Shown here: piece by piece, positions 47,112-55,737 of the stretch
Layout: the number at the start of each line of letters is the position of its first letter
How positions within the stretch are numbered: position 1 is the first letter of the stretch
Assembly: GCA_015999745.1 (NCBI GenBank)
Contig: JAECQP010000008.1
Location: forward strand, 1-64,000
DNA from: Sphingobacteriia bacterium
GTDB taxonomy: Bacteria > Bacteroidota > Bacteroidia > Chitinophagales > Chitinophagaceae
Length of the DNA stretch: 64,000 nucleotides
Direction: 5' to 3'
Made by a program: the position numbers and the translations under genes
Notes under the pieces: model-generated
Database searches by the model: none
Told to the model about the DNA's origin: nothing
Seen by the model: the letters and a program-made list of their open reading frames with translations, nothing else

Positions 47112-47930
47112 CTACTGGTTGGATTTTTTGATCAGTTTTTTGGTTTCGTCCAGTTCCTTTTTTAGTTCTATGGTGTACAGGGTAAGCTCCTCAATTTTTT
47201 GCAGGAGCAAGGCATTCATCTTTCCCAGATCCTGTCCGTCTTTCATCACTTCTTCGGTGGTAGGAATCCCCGGAAGATGTTTGTTCTTTTGAATGTATGC
47301 ATCCAACTGATTCAGTGGCATCAGCGAGTAGTTCTTGTGAAATACATGGTCGTACCAGTCTTTGGAATTCTTCACTGCCACTTTCACTTTCTCCGTAAGG
47401 ATACCCTGTTCTACGTACAACTTATAACCGTCAATCTGGGTGTTTACATCCCCGATCTTAACGCGTCCTTCGTAAGAATCAATGGAGAACAGTTCTTTCT
47501 CCACGGCATCCCCGCCGCTTTTGTGGGAGATCTTGAATGTTTGCGGTGTTTTTAAACTGTTGTCTCCGGATACCCTTGCGCCGATCGACCAGAAACTGAT
47601 ATTCCTGGGATTGCTGGTTTCTCCATTGGAAAACATGATAGAAGGTTCGTTCTGTCCGCTGGAAGCCCATTCGTTACTTAGTTTCAGCATAAAATTTTTA
47701 TTCCTGGTATTACCGGCGCTCTTTTTAATTTCGAGTGGGGCGGTAGGAGACAGGATGCCGATCCCTGCAAAACCTGTGGCAGGAAATACGTTTTCTGCAT
47801 TGGTATTTTCTGCGGTTTCTTTTTGAGCGGCGGCGGCTTTATTTTTTGCACTGGTGCTTGGGCGCTGTGCGGATGTCGTAACGCCAAAAGCCACTATAAA
47901 AAGTATCCCACAAATAAATCGTTTCTTCAT
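47112..47930 (-). CDS. Secreted tail-fibre-like protein with C-terminal coiled coil
   Basis: This 272-residue protein has a signal peptide (residues 1-21, TTSAQ), then a variable beta-rich part. The C-terminal module is common in Bacteroidota secreted proteins: DWYDHVFHKNYSLMPL, HLPGIPTTEEV and MNALLLQKIEELTLYTIELKKEL. This is related to the stalk end of phage tail-fibre (S74-like) proteins, but without the self-cleaving Ser/Lys domain. It is probably a trimeric fibre. It is 15 bases downstream of phoH on the same strand. The biological role is unknown. Confidence 0.75.
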   Translation of the reverse strand: MKKRFICGILFIVAFGVTTSAQRPSTSAKNKAAAAQKETAENTNAENVFPATGFAGIGILSPTAPLEIKKSAGNTRNKNFMLKLSNEWASSGQNEPSIMFSNGETSNPRNISFWSIGARVSGDNSLKTPQTFKISHKSGGDAVEKELFSIDSYEGRVKIGDVNTQIDGYKLYVEQGILTEKVKVAVKNSKDWYDHVFHKNYSLMPLNQLDAYIQKNKHLPGIPTTEEVMKDGQDLGKMNALLLQKIEELTLYTIELKKELDETKKLIKKSNQ

Positions 47931-47945
47931 AATAGCGCAAAAGTA

Positions 47946-48935
47946 TTATCTATGATGTGAATGACCATGATCTGATTCTTCTTTGTCCTTGTCTTTTTCG
48001 TAGGCCTTGATGATCGCTTTTACCAGTTTGTGCCGAACCACATCTTCTTCATTGAGTTCTATATGGGCTATTCCTTCAATACCCCTGAGGATCCGGGTAG
48101 ATTTCTCCAGCCCGCTTCTCATATTCCTGGGAAGGTCAATCTGGGTGGGGTCTCCGGTAATAATAGCCTTGGCATTGGCTCCGATACGGGTAAGGAACAT
48201 TTTCAACTGAAGGTCGTTGGTGTTCTGCGCTTCATCCAGAATAATAAAGGCATTATCGAGTGTACGGCCGCGCATATATGCCAGCGGCGCAATTTCGATG
48301 GTGCGGGTACTCATATAATATCCCAGCTTGTCGGCAGGAATCATATCGTCGAGCGCATCATACAATGGGCGCAGGTACGGGTCAATTTTTTCCTTGAGGT
48401 CTCCAGGCAGGAATCCTAAGCTTTCCCCTGCTTCCACTGCAGGGCGGGTAAGAATGATCTTCTTGACCAGTTTGTTTTTGAGGGCTCTTACCGCAAGCGC
48501 AACAGCTGTGTAGGTCTTACCCGTTCCTGCCGGTCCTATGGCAAATACAATATCATTGCGGTCTGCAGCATGAACCATTTTTTTCTGGTTCTGCGTTCTC
48601 GCTCTTACTGTTTTTCCGTTAGGACCGAAAACAAGGATATCATTGGGATTGCGGTCTACAAAATTGTCTACTACTTCTGCATCGTCTCCTCCCAGGATCT
48701 GTTCAAAATAACCTTCACTTAGATGGCCGTTTCGTTGCAGGTATTGTACAATCAGGTCTATTTTTTCGCGGGCGTGCTCAATCTGTTCAGGTGCGCCGCT
48801 CAGTTTTAACTGCGTACCTCTCGACAAAATTTTGAGCAGGGGAAACTTCTTTTTAAGGATATCCAGTTTACCATTGTTAACGCCAAAAAATTCGATGGGG
48901 TTAACGGTTTCGAGGCTAATGATAGTGTCTGTCAA
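47946..48935 (-). CDS. PhoH family P-loop protein
   Basis: This 329-residue cytoplasmic ATPase has an N-terminal KH-like part (residues 1-100), Walker A GPAGTGKT near 138 and Walker B FIILDEAQNTN near 235. The tail ends in a His-rich run (HGHSHHR). PhoH/YbeZ proteins are tied to RNA metabolism and ribosome maturation with YbeY, but ybeY is not in this window. It is the first gene of a short leftward run with the tail-fibre-like gene. Confidence 0.93.
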   Translation of the reverse strand: MTDTIISLETVNPIEFFGVNNGKLDILKKKFPLLKILSRGTQLKLSGAPEQIEHAREKIDLIVQYLQRNGHLSEGYFEQILGGDDAEVVDNFVDRNPNDILVFGPNGKTVRARTQNQKKMVHAADRNDIVFAIGPAGTGKTYTAVALAVRALKNKLVKKIILTRPAVEAGESLGFLPGDLKEKIDPYLRPLYDALDDMIPADKLGYYMSTRTIEIAPLAYMRGRTLDNAFIILDEAQNTNDLQLKMFLTRIGANAKAIITGDPTQIDLPRNMRSGLEKSTRILRGIEGIAHIELNEEDVVRHKLVKAIIKAYEKDKDKEESDHGHSHHR

Positions 48936-49046
48936 ACGCTTGCAGTTTTAGATTGAAGAATGGGTCGGTAAAACTTCCTTTCCAAATTTAATCTCTTCAA
49001 ATACAGAACGCTAACCAATCTTATACACAGATGTGGAAAGTATCTG

Positions 49047-49694
49047 TTATATGGCTTTAAGGGCGGCAATCGTAGCTACGGGGTCTGCCGATTTGAATAC
49101 GGTATTGCCTGCAACCAGTACATCTGCTCCTGCCAGTATAATGGAGGATGCATTTTCAAGTGTTACGCCGCCGTCTATTTCAATCAGTGCCTGGGCATTC
49201 TTTTCGGTAATCAGCGCTTTTAGCTGACGAATTTTGTGCAGGGTATGCGGAATGAATTTCTGTCCGCCGAATCCCGGATTCACACTCATTAAGCATACTA
49301 CGTCCAGATCGGAAATAATATCGGCCAGTAAATGAACAGGTGTATGCGGGTTTACTGCAACACCGGCTTTCATGCCCAGTTGTTTGATCTGCTGGATATT
49401 CCTGTGCAGGTGTCTGCATGCTTCAATGTGAACGGTCAGCACATCAGCGCCCGCTTCCTTAAAAGCTGCTGCATATTGCTCTGGTGCTTCAATCATCAGA
49501 TGCACATCGCAAACTTTTTGCGTAGCCTTGCGGATATGCGCAATCACGGGTAATCCAAAACTGATATTGGGAACAAATCTTCCATCCATCACGTCCAGGT
49601 GAAACCAGTCGGCCTCACTCTTGTTCAGCATTTCACTGTCTTTCTGAAGATTTAAAAAATCTGCACTTAATAAAGAGGGGGCAATCAGGGCCAT
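49047..49694 (-). CDS. rpe: Ribulose-phosphate 3-epimerase
   Basis: This 215-residue TIM-barrel enzyme interconverts ribulose-5-phosphate and xylulose-5-phosphate. It has APSLLSADF at the start, the metal site residues in HLDVMDGRFVPN and the MSVNPGFGGQKFI loop near residue 140. The catalytic DGG appears late (IDGGVTLENAS). Length is normal. The ATG at 49694 is nine bases after the stop of the TPR lipoprotein gene, so they are probably one operon. Confidence 0.96.
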   Translation of the reverse strand: MALIAPSLLSADFLNLQKDSEMLNKSEADWFHLDVMDGRFVPNISFGLPVIAHIRKATQKVCDVHLMIEAPEQYAAAFKEAGADVLTVHIEACRHLHRNIQQIKQLGMKAGVAVNPHTPVHLLADIISDLDVVCLMSVNPGFGGQKFIPHTLHKIRQLKALITEKNAQALIEIDGGVTLENASSIILAGADVLVAGNTVFKSADPVATIAALKAI

Positions 49695-49703
49695 AGGGTT
49701 TGT

Positions 49704-50498
49704 TTATTTCAGTCTGTTAATTGCGGATATTGCTTCTGATAATTCCGGGTCCAGTGAAAGCGCTTTCCGGTAGTTTTCTACGGCAGTGTCTCTGATACCC
49801 AACTGCTCAAAAGATTTTCCCATCCAGTAATAGGCGTCTGTATACAAAGGATCCAGTTTCAGAACGGTTGCAAAGATAGTCATTGCCGGCCGAATCTGTT
49901 GCTGGTCCGACAGGAGAAATCCTTTTTCCATATAGGCTTCCAGATAGCGATAGTTCCTGTAAATGCAGGAATCAAATTGTGCCATGGCCCTGCTGGTATA
50001 GCCTTTGCGGGCATGGTAGATCCCCCTGATGAAAAAAATGTCCGCCGCATATTCCTTTCCGGGAAACAGGGTGTTGATATTGCTGCATACGGTTATGGCT
50101 GCGGTGTCCTTCTTTTCCGCCAGCAGGTTGGCCAGCGATAACATGGCCGGAGGAGCCGGATACAACCGGGTAGAATAGGTATAATAACGGATGGCTGCCG
50201 TAGTGTCTTTCAATTGTTCGGTGAAACGGGCTTTCTGAAACCAGTACTCATGGTTCAGGCTGTCTTTCGCAATCAACAGGTCCAGTTGGGCAAGGGCGTC
50301 CCTGTATAATCCGGCTGTATCCAGGCTGTTGATCAGTTCCTGCCTGCGCTGCACATCCTCCGGCGCAGCATTGGCTTTTTTCAAGAGTTCCTGAATAGAA
50401 ACAGGATAAGCACCCTCTGTTTCTGCTGATTTGGGGGCCGGGTTACTGTTACAGGAGGCCAGTATTATCAACAGAGCCGGCAGAATCCGTCTTTTCAT
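49704..50498 (-). CDS. TPR-repeat lipoprotein
   Basis: This 264-residue lipoprotein (MKRRILPALLIILASCNSN; lipobox LASC) has at least five tetratricopeptide-like units, with the clearest near the end (TDAYYWMGKSFEQLGIRDTA and VENYRKALSLDPELSEA). TPRs bind partner proteins, so it should be a periplasmic scaffold at the outer membrane. The open frame continues upstream to 50579, but that would precede the signal peptide. It is upstream of rpe and divergent from the PD40 gene. The partner is unknown. Confidence 0.75.
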   Translation of the reverse strand: MKRRILPALLIILASCNSNPAPKSAETEGAYPVSIQELLKKANAAPEDVQRRQELINSLDTAGLYRDALAQLDLLIAKDSLNHEYWFQKARFTEQLKDTTAAIRYYTYSTRLYPAPPAMLSLANLLAEKKDTAAITVCSNINTLFPGKEYAADIFFIRGIYHARKGYTSRAMAQFDSCIYRNYRYLEAYMEKGFLLSDQQQIRPAMTIFATVLKLDPLYTDAYYWMGKSFEQLGIRDTAVENYRKALSLDPELSEAISAINRLK

Positions 50499-50561
50499 GC
50501 CACGAAAATACAGGAATATGCAGCTTGACAGTATTCTGACAATCGGATGTCCTTCGGATTG

Positions 50562-50569
50562 TACTTTTG
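50562..50569 (+). promoter_or_regulatory. -7 box TACTTTTG before the PD40 gene
   Basis: This exact TAnnTTTG match lies 22 bases before the ATG at 50592, inside the 93-base gap between divergent genes. Confidence 0.5.
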
Positions 50570-50591
50570 TCACATACATTTAACAAAATAT

Positions 50592-51671
50592 ATGAAAAAA
50601 ACTGCTTCAATTTTTGTTGCCTTGGCGCTTGTGCTGGGTCTGAATGCACAACAAAAAATTCCCGGGGATACCCTTCGTTTTGAAGGAGAAAATCATTTTA
50701 AAAACATCCAACAGCTCACTTTTGGAGGAGACAATGCGGAAGCCTACTGGAGCTTCGACAGTAAGTATATTATTTTCCAGCGAACCAATCCAAAGGAAGG
50801 GCTTCACTGCGACCAGATCTTTATTGGTAAAGTACCGGAAAAATCCGGAGATCCTTTTACCTATAAAATGATCAGCTCAGGAAAGGGCAGAACCACCTGT
50901 GCTTATTTCATGCCCAATGGTAAACAGGTGATCTATGCCTCTACTCATGAGGGTAGTGCAGATTGCCCTCCTGTACCGGACCGCAGCAAATATGGTAACC
51001 GTTATATCTGGCCACTTTACAGTTCTTATGATATTTATATGTCGGACCTGGATGGTAAGATTGTAAAAAAGCTGACCACTGCAAAAGGGTATGATGCGGA
51101 AGCAACCCTTTCTTACGACGGAAAGAAAATGATTTATTGCAGCGATAAGGACGGAGACCTTGATCTATATATCATGGATCTGAAATCTGGTAAGGAAAAG
51201 AAAGTAACCACCGCATTGGGATATGATGGCGGTGCATGGTTCAGCCCTGATGGAAAGAAAATTGTATGGCGTGCAAGCCGTCCTAAAACAGACGCTGAAA
51301 TTAAAGAGTACAAGGAATTACTGGCCGAAGGAATGGTAGCTCCCACCAATATGGAAGTATGGATAGCCAATGCTGATGGTTCTGACGCAAAGCAAATTAC
51401 CAGCCTGGTGCAGGCCAACTGGGCGCCTAATTTTACGGCAGACAGCAGGCATATAATTTTTTGCAGTAACCACGAATACAAGCGCGGATTTCCGTTTAAT
51501 ATGTATATGATAGACCTGGAAGGAAAGAATATGCAGAAAATCAGCCGCGACAAAGGTTTTGATGCATTCCCCATGATCAGCCCCAATGGAAAGAAAATTA
51601 TTTTTGCTTCCAACAGGAATAATGGCGGTACCAGGGACACGAATTTATTCCTTGCAGATTGGGTAGAGTAG
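50592..51671 (+). CDS. Exported TolB-like PD40 beta-propeller protein
   Basis: This 359-residue protein has a signal peptide (residues 1-18, LGLNAQ). The mature chain consists of WD40-like PD40 blades: repeated cores such as AYWSFDSKYIIF, ATLSYDGKKMIYCS, AWFSPDGKKIVW, PNFTADSRHIIF and PMISPNGKKIIFAS occur about every 45-50 residues, about six blades. It is periplasmic or surface located. TolB-like propellers bind proteins, and there is no peptidase domain here. The start ATG at 50592 is chosen over an upstream in-frame codon at 50547. It is 43 bases upstream of the small membrane protein. Confidence 0.85.
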   Translation: MKKTASIFVALALVLGLNAQQKIPGDTLRFEGENHFKNIQQLTFGGDNAEAYWSFDSKYIIFQRTNPKEGLHCDQIFIGKVPEKSGDPFTYKMISSGKGRTTCAYFMPNGKQVIYASTHEGSADCPPVPDRSKYGNRYIWPLYSSYDIYMSDLDGKIVKKLTTAKGYDAEATLSYDGKKMIYCSDKDGDLDLYIMDLKSGKEKKVTTALGYDGGAWFSPDGKKIVWRASRPKTDAEIKEYKELLAEGMVAPTNMEVWIANADGSDAKQITSLVQANWAPNFTADSRHIIFCSNHEYKRGFPFNMYMIDLEGKNMQKISRDKGFDAFPMISPNGKKIIFASNRNNGGTRDTNLFLADWVE

Positions 51672-51714
51672 TTGATTATTCATTAGTATTGCATCTTACT
51701 TTAAAATACACAAC

Positions 51715-52191
51715 ATGCAAACCGGTTTATTACACTTACATAATCTACTTCGCTGGGTAATTGTATTACTCGTGATTTATTCCCTGTTAAAGGCGTATGC
51801 CGGATGGACAGGAAAGAAAGCATTTGCGCCGGGTGATAAAAAGACCTGGTTGTTTACCATGATTGCGGGCCATACCACTTTACTGCTTGGCTTATACCAG
51901 GTTGCTTTTGGTCGCTATGGTATCTTTACCACAACCCTGCCTGAAGGAACGTCTGTAATGAAAGACCGTTTCTACCGGTTCTTTTGGGTGGAGCATCCTG
52001 TAATGATGATCCTGGCTATTGTACTGATTACCATGGGGTATGGTATGGCTAAGAAACCCGTAGCGGATGAAGTGAAATACAAGAAAGCATTTTTCTTTTT
52101 CCTGCTGGCGCTGATCTTTATTCTGGCAGGTGTTCCCTGGCCGTTCAGGGAAATCATTGGAAGACCTTATTTTCCCGGTATAGCCGGATAA
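51715..52191 (+). CDS. Small four-helix membrane protein (cytochrome b-like)
   Basis: This 158-residue protein has four transmembrane helices (about 10-30, 47-67, 90-112, 125-145). Histidines lie at helix ends: LLHLHNLLRW near 8, IAGHTTLL near 51 and WVEHPVMM near 95. This pattern is annotated as cytochrome B in other Bacteroidota, but I see no proof of heme binding. The last loop (FREIIGRPYFPG) is conserved-looking. It follows the PD40 propeller gene and is closed by a strong terminator. Confidence 0.65.
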   Translation: MQTGLLHLHNLLRWVIVLLVIYSLLKAYAGWTGKKAFAPGDKKTWLFTMIAGHTTLLLGLYQVAFGRYGIFTTTLPEGTSVMKDRFYRFFWVEHPVMMILAIVLITMGYGMAKKPVADEVKYKKAFFFFLLALIFILAGVPWPFREIIGRPYFPGIAG

Positions 52192-52230
52192 AGAAAAAGC
52201 CCCGTACAATTTAGCGGGGCTTTTTCTTTA
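52189..52230. terminator. Bidirectional intrinsic terminator with 16-bp perfect stem
   Basis: TAAAGAAAAAGCCCCG (52189-52204) and its exact reverse complement (52215-52230) enclose a 10-base loop. A/T runs on both arms make it work in both directions. It overlaps the stop regions of the membrane protein and the aminotransferase gene. Confidence 0.93.
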
Positions 52231-53361
52231 TACTTTCCAGGTTGCTTTCATCACTTTAATGAACTGCTGCATTTCTTCCATGGTGCCCACGCTTGCCCTT
52301 GCCCATTTCTCGCCACCATAAATATCCGAGCGCAAAAAGATTTGCTGTTTCAACATGTCTTCTGCAAAATTGCCTGCGTAGTTCCCCAGCGGGAAAAACA
52401 GGAAATTGGTATAGGAAGGAATACAATTAATGTTCAGTTTTTTTAATTCATTGTATCCGTAAGTTCTTGCCTGTTCGTTTTTCAGTTTGCTGATCTTATG
52501 ATGCTCCGGATCTTTCAGGCTGGCCTGAGCCGCAGTCATCGACAGTACACTCATGGAAAACTGCGCGCGCATAAAATAAGTTTCCTCCAGGGGCTTCATC
52601 AGCGAAGGATGACCGATCACATATCCCACCCTCAATCCTGCCATGGCATGAATCTTGGAGAAAGTGCCTACCACCATAATATTGGGATTGCACTCAATCA
52701 GCCCGATCATGGATTCATTATCGGGTACATCCAGAAAATCAATATAGGCTTCATCAACTACCACTACCGCCTTTTTGGCTGCTTCTACGCAGAATGCTTT
52801 TAAAGCGGCAGGCGGAACGATGGTACTGGATGGATTGGCAGGATTACATATATATACCATTGCCGTTTTGGAATTGATGGCTTTCAGCATGGCCGGCAGG
52901 TCATGTGCCTTTTCCGCTGTAAGGGGTACTTCTATTACTTCGGTGCCAATCTTTTTGGCGGTGGTGGGCAATATACCAAACGTAGGGTAGGCGGTTACCA
53001 GGTTGCCATTGGGATAGCTTCTTGCCAGGAGACCAAGCGCTTCGCCGGAACCGGGTGTAAGCAATACCTGTGTATCACTGACTCCTAAATGGCCGGCCAG
53101 TTCTTTTTTGAATGTTTTCAATGAGCCGATATTATATTGGTATCGGTGTGTTTCCCCCAGCATACTGAGTACGGCTTCACGCGCTTTGGAGGAAATGCCG
53201 TAAGGGTTCTCATTGGAACTGAGGTTGACCAGGCCGCTCTCCGCACCATAGGATTTTAATATACCTTCTTCATTGCCCATGGAAGGTATGCGGAATCCCA
53301 GCCCTAAAGTGGCCAGTGAACTATATTTAATCCAGTCTCTCCGGTTTACAGGTGAAGCCAT
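52228..53361 (-). CDS. PLP-dependent aminotransferase (class I/II, HisC-like) with Tat-like signal
   Basis: This 377-residue fold-type I aminotransferase has the PLP lysine in GTFSKIHAMAGLRVGY near residue 235, the Asp of VVVDEAYIDFL near 205 and LSSNENPYG near 50, as in histidinol-phosphate and aromatic transaminases. Residues 6-24 (NRRDWIKYSSLATLGLG) read as a twin-arginine export signal, which is unusual for such an enzyme. The substrate could be an aromatic amino acid. It is divergent from homogentisate dioxygenase with about 90 bases between. Confidence 0.82.
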   Translation of the reverse strand: MASPVNRRDWIKYSSLATLGLGFRIPSMGNEEGILKSYGAESGLVNLSSNENPYGISSKAREAVLSMLGETHRYQYNIGSLKTFKKELAGHLGVSDTQVLLTPGSGEALGLLARSYPNGNLVTAYPTFGILPTTAKKIGTEVIEVPLTAEKAHDLPAMLKAINSKTAMVYICNPANPSSTIVPPAALKAFCVEAAKKAVVVVDEAYIDFLDVPDNESMIGLIECNPNIMVVGTFSKIHAMAGLRVGYVIGHPSLMKPLEETYFMRAQFSMSVLSMTAAQASLKDPEHHKISKLKNEQARTYGYNELKKLNINCIPSYTNFLFFPLGNYAGNFAEDMLKQQIFLRSDIYGGEKWARASVGTMEEMQQFIKVMKATWKV

Positions 53362-53449
53362 ATGTTAAAGTTTAGGATTCAAAAGGTACATATTTCTTCA
53401 ATTGCATCCAAGTTCCCTAAATTAGTCCCGTATTTAACAGATTGCCGCC

Positions 53450-54607
53450 ATGCCTCATTATTTTTCACTGGGGAAGATTCCCCATAAGCGCCATACGCAG
53501 TTTAGGAAACCAGATGGTACGCTGTATTCGGAACAGTTGTTCTCTACTGAAGGGTTCAGCAATGATTATTCCCTGTTATACCACATGTATCCGCCTACAC
53601 AGATCATTCGCACAGACGAACCAGTGAATGTGATGCCGGAAGTGGCGGAAGAAAACATGCTGAAGCACCGCTGCCTGGAAGGATTTCAGGTGAAGCCGGA
53701 AGCCGATTACCTGCAGAGCAGGAAAGCCGTGCTGGTCAACAACGATTGCCATATTGTGCTGGCTGCCCCGCAGCAATCCATGCAGCATTTTTTTTATAAG
53801 AATGCCGATGCCGATGAAATGATCTTTGTACATGAGGGCAGTGGCAAACTCTCTACTCAATACGGTGAAATTGTTTTTGGGTATGGAGATTATGTGGTTG
53901 TTCCGCGCGGTACCATTTACCAGGTTCATTTTGATACACCTGATAACCGTTTGTTTATTGTAGAGAGTTTTAGCCCTATCCGGTATCCGAAGCGGTATAT
54001 CAGCAACAATGGCCAGTTACTGGAACACGCCCCCTTTTGTGAGCGGGATATCCGGACCCCGCAAAACCTGCAAACGGTGGATGAAAAGGGAGATTTCCTG
54101 ATTAAAACCAAAAAGAAAGGGGTGTTGTACGGGCTGCATTATGCAACCCATCCTTTTGATGTAGTGGGCTGGGACGGGTGTTGTTACCCCTTTGCGTTCA
54201 GCATCCATGATTTTGAACCAATTACCGGCAGGGTACACCAGCCGCCTCCGGTGCACCAGACATTTGATGCGCATAATTTTGTGGTTTGCAGTTTCTGCCC
54301 GCGTTTATACGATTATCACCCGGATGCCATTCCTGCACCTTATAACCACAGTAATATAGATAGTGATGAAGTACTGTATTACGTAGATGGAGATTTCATG
54401 AGCAGGAAACAGGTTACCCGGGGAATGATTACCCTGCATCCTGCAGGTATTCCGCATGGCCCGCATCCGGGAGCGGTGGAAAAAAGCATCGGGAAAAAAG
54501 AGACCCCCGAACTGGCGGTGATGGTCGATACCTTCCATCCGCTGCGGTTAACCAAAGAGGCTTTAGCCATTGAGAACCCCGGATACACTATGAGCTGGGC
54601 GGAATAA
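53450..54607 (+). CDS. hmgA: Homogentisate 1,2-dioxygenase
   Basis: This 385-residue cupin enzyme opens the ring of homogentisate in tyrosine and phenylalanine breakdown. The Fe ligands are in SDEVLYYVDGD (Glu) and GIPHGPHPG (His), with a further His in the YNHSN segment. It starts MPHYFSLGKIPHKRHTQFRKPDG, normal for the bacterial form, which is shorter than the human one. No maleylacetoacetate isomerase or fumarylacetoacetase gene is next to it. The divergent aminotransferase could supply 4-hydroxyphenylpyruvate. Confidence 0.88.
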   Translation: MPHYFSLGKIPHKRHTQFRKPDGTLYSEQLFSTEGFSNDYSLLYHMYPPTQIIRTDEPVNVMPEVAEENMLKHRCLEGFQVKPEADYLQSRKAVLVNNDCHIVLAAPQQSMQHFFYKNADADEMIFVHEGSGKLSTQYGEIVFGYGDYVVVPRGTIYQVHFDTPDNRLFIVESFSPIRYPKRYISNNGQLLEHAPFCERDIRTPQNLQTVDEKGDFLIKTKKKGVLYGLHYATHPFDVVGWDGCCYPFAFSIHDFEPITGRVHQPPPVHQTFDAHNFVVCSFCPRLYDYHPDAIPAPYNHSNIDSDEVLYYVDGDFMSRKQVTRGMITLHPAGIPHGPHPGAVEKSIGKKETPELAVMVDTFHPLRLTKEALAIENPGYTMSWAE

Positions 54608-54746
54608 CCCCTGATTTTCCCGTTTGGAAACAGCTAAAAAGGCGTAAATTCGCATTTTGGAGCTTCTGGAGAGGGTGGAAAAAGATATTTTTCCACATTT
54701 TCAAGAGTTTTTTCCACTAATTTTTCATATTTCAGTTGTATTCTAA

Positions 54747-54754
54747 TATCTTTG
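54747..54754 (+). promoter_or_regulatory. -7 box TATCTTTG of the infA operon promoter
   Basis: This exact TAnnTTTG match lies 16 bases before the infA ATG. The infA-rplQ operon therefore has its own promoter here instead of being read from secY/map, which are not upstream. Confidence 0.6.
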
Positions 54755-54770
54755 CAGCCCCAAAAATAGT

Positions 54771-54989
54771 ATGTCGAAACAACCGCTGATTAAACAAGAT
54801 GGAGTTATTCTGGAAGCATTAAGTAATGCTATGTTCAGAGTTAAATTGGAAAACGGTCATGAAATATTGGCTACTATTTCAGGCAAGATGCGGATGCACT
54901 ATATCCGGATTTTACCAGGGGATAAAGTGGGAGTGGAGATGAGCCCCTACGATTTGAGTCGTGGAAGAATCATCTTCAGGTATAAATAA
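54771..54989 (+). CDS. infA: Translation initiation factor IF-1
   Basis: This 72-residue OB-fold protein binds the 30S A site during initiation. It has [49 protein letters not shown] and the final FRYK, all standard. It is the first gene of the ribosomal alpha-type operon. Confidence 0.97.
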   Translation: MSKQPLIKQDGVILEALSNAMFRVKLENGHEILATISGKMRMHYIRILPGDKVGVEMSPYDLSRGRIIFRYK

Positions 54990-55045
54990 GTGAGTACTTA
55001 AACGGTAACAGAGTAACAGGAATATAACAGTTAAACATCAAAAAA

Positions 55046-55162
55046 ATGAGAGTAAGAGCTTCCATTAAAAAACGTAGTGCCGATTGTAAGATCGTCAAGC
55101 GCAAAGGAAAATTATTTGTGATCAACAAAAAAAATCCTCGCTTCAAGCAACGTCAGGGATAA
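55046..55162 (+). CDS. rpmJ: 50S ribosomal protein L36
   Basis: This 38-residue protein ([20 protein letters not shown] to FKQRQG) contains only one Cys (Cys14) of the four zinc ligands found in the C+ form of L36. It is the C- type, as in many Bacteroidota. It lies between infA and rpsM. The frame was read directly from the sequence. Confidence 0.96.
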   Translation: MRVRASIKKRSADCKIVKRKGKLFVINKKNPRFKQRQG

Positions 55163-55200
55163 TTTGAATCATCAGTTAAAAGTATAAAACACAATAAAAT

Positions 55201-55581
55201 ATGGCTCGTATTGCCGGTATTGATTTACCAAAAAACAAAAGAGGTGAGATTGGTTTAACCTATATTTTTGGTATTGGACGCTCAACAGCTCAGTATATCC
55301 TGGATAAAGCTGCTATTGATTACAATAAGAAAGTAAACCAGTGGAATGACGATGAGCAGACCGCTATCCGTAACATCATTAACAATGAGTTTAAGGTAGA
55401 AGGTGCTTTGCGTAGTGAAGTGTCTATGAACATCAAGCGTTTGTTGGATATTGCCTGTTACAGAGGTCTCCGCCACCGTAAAGGACTGCCTGTACGTGGT
55501 CAGAGAACTAAAACCAACAGCCGTACCAGAAAAGGTAAGCGTAAAACAGTTGCCGGTAAGAAGAAGGCCGCTAAAAAATAA
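55201..55581 (+). CDS. rpsM: 30S ribosomal protein S13
   Basis: This 126-residue protein of the 30S head starts [26 protein letters not shown] and has the [23 protein letters not shown]-terminus that contacts the tRNA. It is followed by a 157-base gap with three hairpins before rpsK. Confidence 0.97.
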   Translation: MARIAGIDLPKNKRGEIGLTYIFGIGRSTAQYILDKAAIDYNKKVNQWNDDEQTAIRNIINNEFKVEGALRSEVSMNIKRLLDIACYRGLRHRKGLPVRGQRTKTNSRTRKGKRKTVAGKKKAAKK

Positions 55582-55587
55582 TTAGTT

Positions 55588-55617
55588 AGCCCGGGGCATT
55601 TCTACCCCGGGCTTTCT
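55588..55617 (+). terminator. G+C-rich hairpin with T tract inside the ribosomal operon
   Basis: AGCCCGGGG (55588-55596) pairs with CCCCGGGCT (55605-55613) across eight bases and is followed by TTCTT. It looks like an intrinsic terminator or attenuator right after rpsM. Because rpsK, rpsD, rpoA and rplQ lie downstream, it is either leaky, regulated or followed by another promoter. Confidence 0.55.
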
Positions 55618-55737
55618 TACATAAACCCTGTTGTTTTGGATGGCCCGGAAGGGAGGGAGAAGCACAGGTTTCCCGAAAGGGAATTATTTATTAACCAGAC
55701 CCGATGCGATCGGGTAAGATTACCTTAAAAGCAAACA

